This document shows positions 16,185 to 23,379 of a DNA stretch of 44,952 bases, one piece after another. The notes below the pieces were generated by a model that worked only from the letters and a program-made list of their open reading frames with translations, was not told where the DNA came from and searched no databases. This DNA comes from Pleurocapsales cyanobacterium LEGE 10410 (GTDB taxonomy: Bacteria; Cyanobacteriota; Cyanobacteriia; Cyanobacteriales; Xenococcaceae), in the NCBI GenBank assembly GCA_015207195.1, contig JADEXJ010000037.1, positions 1 through 44,952 of the forward strand. The letters run 5' to 3'. The first letter of the stretch is position 1. The number at the start of each line of letters is the position of its first letter. Both the position numbers and the translations under genes were made by a program.

Positions 16185-18911
16185 ATGGATATAATTCTGT
16201 GTCATCAAACTGTAGACTTTGACGCTTTAGGTTCGGCAATCGGTTTGTCTAAGCTGAAATCGGGAGCAAAAATTGTTTTAACTGGTGGCGCACATCCTAC
16301 GGTTAAGAATTTTCTAGCTTTACATCGAGATGAGTTTGACCTAGTGGAGATGCGCAGTGTTACTCCTGAAGCGATCGCCAATATTTATGTTGTGGATACC
16401 CAAAAAAGCGATCGCCTGGGAACAGCAGCAGACTGGTTAGATTTGCCCAATGTTCGACGGATTGAGGTTTTCGATCATCATGTTGATTTTGAATCTGATA
16501 TTCCCGCCACGGAAATGCATACCGAAGCAGTAGGAGCGATCTCTACTTACATCACGGAATTGTTACAGCAGCAAAATCTTGCTCTAACGCCTTTTGAAGC
16601 AACGGCAATGGCTTTGGGAATTCATGTAGATACGGGGTCATTAACCTACGATCAAACTACTGCTCGTGATGCCAGGGCGATCGCCTATTTGATGGAGCAG
16701 GGGGCAAACGTGGCAATTATTGCCGAATATAATGAACCAGGTTTGTCTGCACGTCTACAAGACTTGTTTAAAGATGCTTTAAATAATTTACAGCGCACAA
16801 CCGTTCGAGGATATAAGATAGCTTCGGTGCTGTTGCAGACGGATAAGTTTGTTAGCGGTTTATCTACTTTAGCAGCAAGATTGATCGAGCTAACCGAAAG
16901 CGATGCGCTGCTGTTGGGTCATCAGTACCAAAAAAGCCATCAGAAGCTGGTAGTAATTGGGCGATCGCGCATAGCCGAAACAAATCTCAATCAGCTTTTT
17001 AGTTCTTTTGGCGGGGGTGGTCATGCCCAGGCAGCTTCGATGACCATCTCTACCGAGGAACCAAAACAGATCCTCGAACAGCTTTTAAGCCAATTGATCG
17101 AACAAATTCCTCAACCACCCACTGCTAGGGATTTAATGTCATCTCCCGTGAGAACTATTCGACCCGACACAACGATCGAACAGGCACAAAGAATATTATT
17201 TCGCTATGGGCATTCTGGACTGTCGGTTGTAGATCGAGGCGATCGCCTGGTGGGGGTAATTTCTCGTCGCGACCTAGATTTAGCCATACACCACGGCTTT
17301 AACCACGCCCCCGTAAAAGGCTATATGAGCCGTAATCTTAAGGTAATTACTCCCGATACAGCTTTGCCTGAAATAGAGTCTTTGATGGTGACTTTTGACC
17401 TAGGCAGATTGCCTGTAATCGAAGCAGGAGAATTGATCGGGATCGTAACTCGTACTGATGTTTTACGACAGCTCCACGACCAGCATCATGATACCGAGAC
17501 TGATACTGCTAGCCAAAAAAACCTAACTTCCCATTTATTACCTACTCTGCAAAATCGCTTACAACCCCCTATCTGGCAGCTACTGCAAACAATAACCAGC
17601 GCAGCGTCAGCTAGAGGATGGAATCTTTATTTGGTGGGAGGCGGAGTACGGGATGTTTTACTGACGGACGAGCGCGAATCTTTACTATTGCAGGATATTG
17701 ACTTGGTAGTAGATGGCTATCATCATTCTAACGACGACCGCGCTGGAGTAGAATTGGCTGAGGTAATTCAAAAAATGTATCCTCAAGTCAATGTTTCGAT
17801 TCATGGCGAGTTTCAGACCGCAGCCCTATCCTGGCATCAAGACCCCATCTTAGGAAACCTTTTGGTTGATATTGCTACTGCCCGTACTGAGTTTTATCCC
17901 TATCCCGCAGCTAATCCCCAGGTAGAAGCCAGTTCGATTCGCCAGGATTTGTATCGGCGAGACTTTACGATTAATGCCCTGGCGGTACGCCTTACCCCAC
18001 CAAAGAAAGGCGAATTTTCTCGTAAAGGAGACTTGTTGGACTTTTTCGGTGGTTTATTAGATTTGCGATCGCGTTTAATTCGGGTGCTTCATGCCAACAG
18101 CTTCATTGAAGATCCGACTCGTATTTATCGGGCAGTTAGGTTTGCAGTACGTTTAGATTTTACAATCGAACCTCAGACAGAAGAATATATCGACTATGCC
18201 TTAAAAAGTGGGGTATACCAGCAGCTTAGAATTAGCGATCGCCAAACCCCTGCTTTGACTACTAGACTGAGAGCGGAACTAAAATATATTTTGCAGGCAC
18301 ATTATTGGAAACCTGCTTTGAAACTACTTGCTAAGCTCAGTGCTTTGAGTTGTCTACATCAAGATCTAATCTTGACACCAGATTTGAAATGGCAGATTCG
18401 CTGCGTTTCCCGATGGTTAAATTATTTAGAATCTCCAACCGAACACTGGTTGATTAGATTGGAAACCCTGATTGCCCACCTAAATCCTGCCGATAGAATA
18501 ATGGTGGCGAACAATCTTCAGCTACCCAAAGATAGTCTACAACGGCTACGGCAGCTCAAAACTTTAGAAACAGAAGTGGCAGCTCAGTTAGTGCAATGCA
18601 GTTTACCCAGTCAAATTAATCGGTTGTTACGCTCTTATAAGCCGTTGGGGTTAGTTTTATTTGCTGCCAGAAGTAACAAAAACATTCGTCGTCTGGTTTG
18701 GCAATATGTTACTCAGCTGTCTCAGACAAAACCTCTACTAGACGGTAACGATTTGAAAACTCTAGGTTTTAAACCAGGACCACTATACAAACAAATTTTA
18801 GATGATATTTTAGCTGCTACTCTCGATGGTAAGATCGGCGATCGCCTTGCTGCTGAAGAGTATGTAAAATCTGAATATAAGCAAGAGCTGTACCTAAATT
18901 CAAACAAATGA
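16185..18911 (+). CDS. DHH-CBS-poly(A) polymerase family fusion (tRNA nucleotidyltransferase)
   Basis: A 908-aa multidomain protein. Residues 1-300 form a DHH phosphoesterase: CHQTVDFDALGSA, VVDTQ and VFDHH (D97 H98 H99), then the DHHA1 signature FGGGGHAQAAS. Residues about 308-430 are two CBS motifs (ARDLMSSPVRTI and GYMSRNLKVITPD) that may bind adenine nucleotides. From about 480 comes a class II tRNA nucleotidyltransferase: YLVGGGVRDVLL, QDIDLVVDG with the metal aspartates, RQDLYRRDFTINALAV, and the RNA-binding helices RIYRAVRFAVRLDF. Such fusions are known as CCA- or A-adding enzymes in cyanobacteria and Aquifex-type bacteria, where CC- and A-addition may be split between two proteins. 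Which activity applies here is not readable. It overlaps the next gene by 4 bp. Confidence 0.9.
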   Translation: MDIILCHQTVDFDALGSAIGLSKLKSGAKIVLTGGAHPTVKNFLALHRDEFDLVEMRSVTPEAIANIYVVDTQKSDRLGTAADWLDLPNVRRIEVFDHHVDFESDIPATEMHTEAVGAISTYITELLQQQNLALTPFEATAMALGIHVDTGSLTYDQTTARDARAIAYLMEQGANVAIIAEYNEPGLSARLQDLFKDALNNLQRTTVRGYKIASVLLQTDKFVSGLSTLAARLIELTESDALLLGHQYQKSHQKLVVIGRSRIAETNLNQLFSSFGGGGHAQAASMTISTEEPKQILEQLLSQLIEQIPQPPTARDLMSSPVRTIRPDTTIEQAQRILFRYGHSGLSVVDRGDRLVGVISRRDLDLAIHHGFNHAPVKGYMSRNLKVITPDTALPEIESLMVTFDLGRLPVIEAGELIGIVTRTDVLRQLHDQHHDTETDTASQKNLTSHLLPTLQNRLQPPIWQLLQTITSAASARGWNLYLVGGGVRDVLLTDERESLLLQDIDLVVDGYHHSNDDRAGVELAEVIQKMYPQVNVSIHGEFQTAALSWHQDPILGNLLVDIATARTEFYPYPAANPQVEASSIRQDLYRRDFTINALAVRLTPPKKGEFSRKGDLLDFFGGLLDLRSRLIRVLHANSFIEDPTRIYRAVRFAVRLDFTIEPQTEEYIDYALKSGVYQQLRISDRQTPALTTRLRAELKYILQAHYWKPALKLLAKLSALSCLHQDLILTPDLKWQIRCVSRWLNYLESPTEHWLIRLETLIAHLNPADRIMVANNLQLPKDSLQRLRQLKTLETEVAAQLVQCSLPSQINRLLRSYKPLGLVLFAARSNKNIRRLVWQYVTQLSQTKPLLDGNDLKTLGFKPGPLYKQILDDILAATLDGKIGDRLAAEEYVKSEYKQELYLNSNK

Positions 18912-19195
18912 AGCGAAAAATATCAAATTCCATCAAGTTTGTTTCTACCGTTTTGATTACCAGTGCTTTAGGGTTAGTGTGGGTCAATTGGTATTTGCAT
19001 CTCCATCATCAATCTTTGCCCACTCAACTTAACTCGATTTACTGGGTAGGCATTATTGCTTTGATCGTCCATGGTATTGAAGGATTAGTGGCTGCTTTTA
19101 AAGCAAATGCTCGCAATGAACAGGCGATCGCCTATGGAATTTATACTTTTTTTGTGGGCTATATCGGCTTAAAAGAGCTATCCGATCGCCAATAG
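18908..19195 (+). CDS. Small three-helix membrane protein (DUF4499-like)
   Basis: A 95-aa protein with three predicted membrane helices: FVSTVLITSALGLVWVNWYL, SIYWVGIIALIVHGIEGLVA and AIAYGIYTFFVGYIGL. HGIEG and the spacing of helices resemble the DUF4499/TMEM254-like group, function unknown. Its ATG overlaps the stop of the tRNA nucleotidyltransferase fusion in ATGA, so the two are translationally coupled. Confidence 0.75.
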   Translation: MKRKISNSIKFVSTVLITSALGLVWVNWYLHLHHQSLPTQLNSIYWVGIIALIVHGIEGLVAAFKANARNEQAIAYGIYTFFVGYIGLKELSDRQ

Positions 19196-19203
19196 CAACT
19201 TGA

Positions 19204-19279
19204 GTTCGACAAATCAAAACTCGAACGCTCCTCAGAAATGAATTACCACAATTATTACGACACCTTTGCTCTGGGTGTC
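19204..19279 (+). terminator. Pair of hairpins after the DUF4499-like gene
   Basis: gttcga at 19204-19209 pairs with tcgaac at 19221-19226, and gacacc at 19259-19264 pairs with ggtgtc at 19274-19279, the latter followed by taatctttt. The second may be a weak Rho-independent terminator between this operon and the convergent oxidoreductase gene. Confidence 0.35.
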
Positions 19280-19307
19280 TAATCTTTTAGGGCTTCGCGA
19301 TCGCGCA

Positions 19308-20477
19308 TTAGTAGCTATAGTTTAAGGTGGATTGCAACCGCTCAATAATTTTATCTTCTTTTCCCCCCACCCAACGAGCAAAACGTCTGGCTATTACAGG
19401 GGCATATACTAAGGTACTAGTAAAGCCAGAGAACAAATATAGTCCCTTGATATCTGCTAAATTACCTACCAGAGCAATTCCCTGATTATTAAATGCCACT
19501 AAACAACTATGACAGCTACCTGGAATATCTTCTAGCAAAGGTAATACATAGCCTACCCGTTCGCGGATTTGTGCTTCCCCAGCGACGGAATCTAGCTCGG
19601 CCTCTGGGTTTGTGGCGATCGCACTGATTTGCCCGATGCACAAACTACCATCAAGAAACTGTACTGCACCAGGGTCGAGGATCGATTTGATCGGTTCCTG
19701 GTAAGGAGGATTCCAAGCTTCTTCCAAGCCAGCTTTAGCTTCTAGAGTAAATCTTTGCTGTAGTGCTGGCATCACAATTGTTGCTAATTCCAAATCTACA
19801 GGAGGAGTAATAATTAGTTGAGCGTGAGTAAAATAATTTTTGACCCTAATGCCTGCTTGGTGCAGCAGCGATCGCGATAGCCCTCCAGCACAGACAACAG
19901 TATTGGCAGCATAATAAAGATTATCCTGAGTTTTTACCCCGATCACCTTGGTTTCTTGACGTAATAAATCTACTACCTGTTCGTATAAGATCTTGCCCCG
20001 ATTGCGTTCTAAAGCTTGAAGATAGGCATTAGTGGTTTTTTGGGGATGAATATGACCGTGGGGTAATTTTAGTACTCCCGCGATCGCATTAGGATTGAGT
20101 AACGGTTCTAAGATACAGGCATCGTTAACGCTCAATAACTCTGGAGTAATCGCAAAGCGATCGTAATTTTTAGCAATAGCTTGAGGATCCTCCTGGCGAT
20201 CTATAGTCAACAGCAAATCCAGTTCCCTAAATTCCGTATCTGCTGACAATTCTTCGGTTAGATGGCGGTGTAGTTCAATGCCTTCTTGTCCTAAAGTACG
20301 AGTAGTTTCATCTATCCCCGACCAATAAGCCAAACCTCCATAACTATAGACAGTAGCACTATCAGGAAGAGAATTCTTTTCTAACAACAGAACCCTTTGA
20401 CCCTGCTGACTGAGTTCATAAGCGAGACTAGCACCAGTTATCCCAGCACCAATTACAATCCAATCATATGTAGTCAT
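19308..20477 (-). CDS. FAD-dependent oxidoreductase (D-amino acid oxidase/glycine oxidase-like)
   Basis: A 389-aa flavoprotein of the DAO family. The N-terminus MTTYDWIVIGAGITGASLAYEL is the Rossmann FAD-binding GXGXXG motif with the acidic end of strand two in VLLLEKN. VVCAGGLSRSLL is the second FAD contact, and GLYLFSGFTSTLVYAPVIAR is the C-terminal flavin site. The family oxidises amines or amino acids such as glycine or sarcosine; the substrate cannot be read here. It is cytosolic. The gene precedes nothing obvious in its pathway; mazG lies 24 bp upstream on the same strand. Confidence 0.85.
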   Translation of the reverse strand: MTTYDWIVIGAGITGASLAYELSQQGQRVLLLEKNSLPDSATVYSYGGLAYWSGIDETTRTLGQEGIELHRHLTEELSADTEFRELDLLLTIDRQEDPQAIAKNYDRFAITPELLSVNDACILEPLLNPNAIAGVLKLPHGHIHPQKTTNAYLQALERNRGKILYEQVVDLLRQETKVIGVKTQDNLYYAANTVVCAGGLSRSLLHQAGIRVKNYFTHAQLIITPPVDLELATIVMPALQQRFTLEAKAGLEEAWNPPYQEPIKSILDPGAVQFLDGSLCIGQISAIATNPEAELDSVAGEAQIRERVGYVLPLLEDIPGSCHSCLVAFNNQGIALVGNLADIKGLYLFSGFTSTLVYAPVIARRFARWVGGKEDKIIERLQSTLNYSY

Positions 20478-20501
20478 CTACTTTTAAAAATATCAAATAT
20501 A

Positions 20502-21329
20502 TTACTGCTCGCTTTTTAATCGTGCTTTTGCCTGTTGCCAAAAAGACTCCAACTCATCAAGGTCATAATCTGTCAGGGGGCGGGGGGCAAACTTTTCCAT
20601 AATCTCTAAACGTTGAATAAAACGGCGATTTGTTCCCTGCAAGCCGTCAAAGGGATTGAGATCGTACCAACGAGCAATGTTGATAATAGTAAAGATCAAA
20701 TCGCCCAATTCCTGCTGTTGATGTGCCTTGTCTTCAGTCATCAAGGCTTCTCTAAACTCCTGTAGTTCTTCTTCAAATTTCGACCAGACACCTTCAATAT
20801 TTTCCCATTCAAAACCTGCGGATGCTGCTTTTTGAGATATTTTCATTCCAGCAATTAGGGGAGGCAAACTACGGGCATAACGCTTTAACTTTCGACTGAG
20901 TAACTGTGCGTGTTCGGGAGTTTCTCCTTTTTCTGCTGCCTTTATTTGTTCCCAATTTTGGTTGACTTGGGCTGCACTATTGACTTCTACATCGCCAAAT
21001 ACGTGGGGATGACGACGGATTAGCTTTTGAGTAATCCCTGTGGCAACTTCTGCCAAAGTAAAATCTTGATGTTCGCTGGCAATTTGAGCCTGCAATACTA
21101 CCTGTAGCAACAAATCTCCCAACTCTTCAGCGATCGCTTCAGAATCTTCGCTAGAGATCGCCTCTACCACCTCATAAGCTTCTTCAATCACGTAGGGGAT
21201 TAAGGTTTGTGGTGTCTGTGCTAAGTCCCAAGGACAACCCCCGTCAGGAGATCTTAACTGAGCGACTACCGCAATCAAACGTTGTAGAGCATCTAAAATG
21301 GACTGATTGGTTGTCGAAAAAGAATTCAT
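20502..21329 (-). CDS. mazG: Nucleoside triphosphate pyrophosphohydrolase MazG
   Basis: MazG hydrolyses (d)NTPs to monophosphates and pyrophosphate, sanitising damaged nucleotides. The start at ATG 21329 gives 275 aa (MNSFSTTNQSILDALQRL); a longer frame to 21383 adds residues outside the family. Motifs: LRSPDGGCPWDLAQT, the tandem metal-binding EEAYEVVEAI and ELGDLLLQVVLQAQ of domain one, and a second set ELGDLIFTIINIARW in domain two, as in full-length two-domain MazG. FAPRPLTDYDLDELE near the end is typical of cyanobacterial members. Confidence 0.93.
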   Translation of the reverse strand: MNSFSTTNQSILDALQRLIAVVAQLRSPDGGCPWDLAQTPQTLIPYVIEEAYEVVEAISSEDSEAIAEELGDLLLQVVLQAQIASEHQDFTLAEVATGITQKLIRRHPHVFGDVEVNSAAQVNQNWEQIKAAEKGETPEHAQLLSRKLKRYARSLPPLIAGMKISQKAASAGFEWENIEGVWSKFEEELQEFREALMTEDKAHQQQELGDLIFTIINIARWYDLNPFDGLQGTNRRFIQRLEIMEKFAPRPLTDYDLDELESFWQQAKARLKSEQ

Positions 21330-21536
21330 GGGAGAAAAAATTAGCTTGTTGTCTGGTCTTAATAACTTGATAACCACTAGCACCCGACCGCAATTTCGAT
21401 TTTGTGGTCAGTCAACGTTACACCGCAGTTCCCATTGCGCGATCGATTACTAGTAATTGCTTGTGAGCCAATAGCCAATTAAAAACAATCTTACTGGCAA
21501 TTTGATCGCTTTATTTGAGAAACGCTTTTTGATATT

Positions 21537-21815
21537 CTAGGCAGTTCTCGCCTGTTTAATCATAGCTACCAAGGTATGATGGGCATCTTCTGCATCTTTT
21601 AATGTATGGTCAAAGTTTACTCTGACAGGAATAATTTCCTCTGCCACCCGCGCCGAAATATTCATTCCTTGAGGGTCAATTGAGTCCATAGTAGCCGTCT
21701 CTGCCTGAGGTGTGTTGCCAAAGACCTTGGCATAGATAGCGATCGCCTCACCGTGGTCTTCATTCATGTGCTTACAAATGCGATCGCTAATAGCAGGAGT
21801 AATGGGTTCAGACAT
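21537..21815 (-). CDS. DUF2470 family protein
   Basis: A 92-aa protein equal to the C-terminal domain of HugZ-type haem oxygenases. ICKHMNEDHGEAIAIYAKVF is the family signature with the conserved His pair, and MDSIDPQGMNI followed by VRVNFDHTLKDAEDAHHTLV completes it. As a free-standing domain it is widespread in cyanobacteria; related plastid proteins influence tetrapyrrole metabolism. Binding of haem or a tetrapyrrole is plausible but not shown. Upstream spacer 21816-22024 is leader sequence without a gene. Confidence 0.88.
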   Translation of the reverse strand: MSEPITPAISDRICKHMNEDHGEAIAIYAKVFGNTPQAETATMDSIDPQGMNISARVAEEIIPVRVNFDHTLKDAEDAHHTLVAMIKQARTA

Positions 21816-22024
21816 AATTGCTTGTTTGATATTAAGTTGGAAAGTCGATTAATTGTTCGTCTTAATAAGCATTATTATGCCAGTAAACTAAGGAAATCCC
21901 GATCTCTTTATCCTTTTCTAAGATGAAATCTAAAAAAGAATGCTACAGATCGCTAAATCGGATTAAGCAATAAATAATCATTAACCACGTCGCCCTATGC
22001 GGTGACTCCTCTAGAAACTAAGAA

Positions 22025-22507
22025 CTAAAGCAATTCAATATTTCTGACCTTGCGAATTGTTTGGGGTAAGACACCTACCAGCAAAGCAAAAGCCTCATCA
22101 GGTAAATCGGATACGGTTTCTACATCAAACCAGTGTTCAAACTGATTTAAAATCACCTGCGCTCTTTCTGTGGGTTTGGGATTATCAGTAATTTGTTTGG
22201 TTAACCTTACCCATTGCCGTCGCATTTTATAAGCTTGCTTTCTTTCTTGAGAATTTTTAGGAGAAATCAGAGACACGTTACCTACATCGAGAATATCAGT
22301 TGCATCTAGATCGAATTGACCACCAACAATTGCCCCAGGTCCAGCGAATTCAGCATGATATTTTTTATACACTATCAATCCATTTTTGCGTCGCGGATTA
22401 ACTATCAATAATTCCTTGGCTTTCAATCTTGATAGGAGTTGATTAATTTGAAACTTATTGTCAATATTTTGCTCGTTCACTCTTCGAGTACCATTGCCCA
22501 AGCTCAA
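22025..22507 (-). CDS. Hypothetical protein, uncertain start
   Basis: A protein of up to 160 aa. INQLLSRLKAKELLIVNPRR could be a helix-turn-helix-like N-terminal helix pair, and ERKQAYKMRRQWVRLTKQ is strongly basic. The C-terminal DLPDEAFALLVGVLPQTI is helical. No ATG is available near the beginning: the candidates are TTG at 22507 or GTG at 22480, with a stop a few codons upstream, so the gene may have a rare start or a damaged 5' end. I do not recognise the family; a DNA-binding role is speculation. Confidence 0.55.
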   Translation of the reverse strand: MSLGNGTRRVNEQNIDNKFQINQLLSRLKAKELLIVNPRRKNGLIVYKKYHAEFAGPGAIVGGQFDLDATDILDVGNVSLISPKNSQERKQAYKMRRQWVRLTKQITDNPKPTERAQVILNQFEHWFDVETVSDLPDEAFALLVGVLPQTIRKVRNIELL

Positions 22508-22573
22508 AACCGTAGAAGATTACCCTAAACTTAGCACCATAATTCTAAAACGAACACTAAACTCCTAATGTCT

Positions 22574-23176
22574 TTAAATTTGTTTTTTTAACAACAGGCG
22601 TGAGGAATAATCAAACCATAAATTCATCCAATTTGCTTCTACTTGTAAAATCTGGTAACCATTATGGTAATACAGTTTTTTGGCAGAGTCATTACTGTCC
22701 AAAACATGAAGCCGAGTTTCTTGATAACCCCAGTCTATAGCAATTTGCTCACATCTAGCTAAAAGTTGGCTACCAATACCCAGACGACGATAATTTTGGT
22801 TGACTGCCAAGTTGGAAATATAAGGATGTTGAAAATGAGTAGACCAAAAAGAAGGAGAACGCAAGGCTATTTCTACAGTACCGACTATGGTGAAGTCTGA
22901 AGTCGAACTATGCTCTGTTGAAATTCTCTCGTTTGCCTGTCGATCTAATTTGGCTACCAAACAACAATAACGCGGGGAATGGGAACGAAGACGATAACGT
23001 AGGTCTTCATTGATGGTAAACCGCAGAACCCCATAAACCCAATTAGCAAAGTCAGGAAAGTCATAAAAACTCTTGGCTAAAACTGTGCTGATTGCCTTGA
23101 TGTCCTCGATGCCAGCAGGACTAATAGTTAATTTTGAATTGTTATTGACATTATTATTAGCAGATTGCAGAACCAT
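22574..23176 (-). CDS. GNAT family N-acetyltransferase
   Basis: A 200-aa acetyl-CoA-dependent acetyltransferase. ISNLAVNQNYRRLGIGSQLLARCEQIA carries motif A with the RRLGIG acetyl-CoA pyrophosphate loop, and TRLHVLDSNDSAKKLYYHNGY is motif B. VEIALRSPSFWSTHFQHPY lies before it. The substrate is unknown; the N-terminal insertion RLRSHSPRYCCLVAKLDR sets it apart from RimI. The sequence seems complete from the ATG at 23176. Confidence 0.85.
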   Translation of the reverse strand: MVLQSANNNVNNNSKLTISPAGIEDIKAISTVLAKSFYDFPDFANWVYGVLRFTINEDLRYRLRSHSPRYCCLVAKLDRQANERISTEHSSTSDFTIVGTVEIALRSPSFWSTHFQHPYISNLAVNQNYRRLGIGSQLLARCEQIAIDWGYQETRLHVLDSNDSAKKLYYHNGYQILQVEANWMNLWFDYSSRLLLKKQI

Positions 23177-23379
23177 TAATATAAAAATAATTTTAAATTT
23201 ATTAATTATTGTAATTGTGCAGATATAAGCCTGGTGCGTTTTTTTAGCAATTGTTTGGGAACTATAAAATTATGCCTCTGGCGTTTTGACAATTGCACTG
23301 ACTATATATCACAGGTTGCGATCGCTTTTAGTCGATTTTGTAGCCCTATTGTTGGTGCTATTAACTTGATTATTAATTT

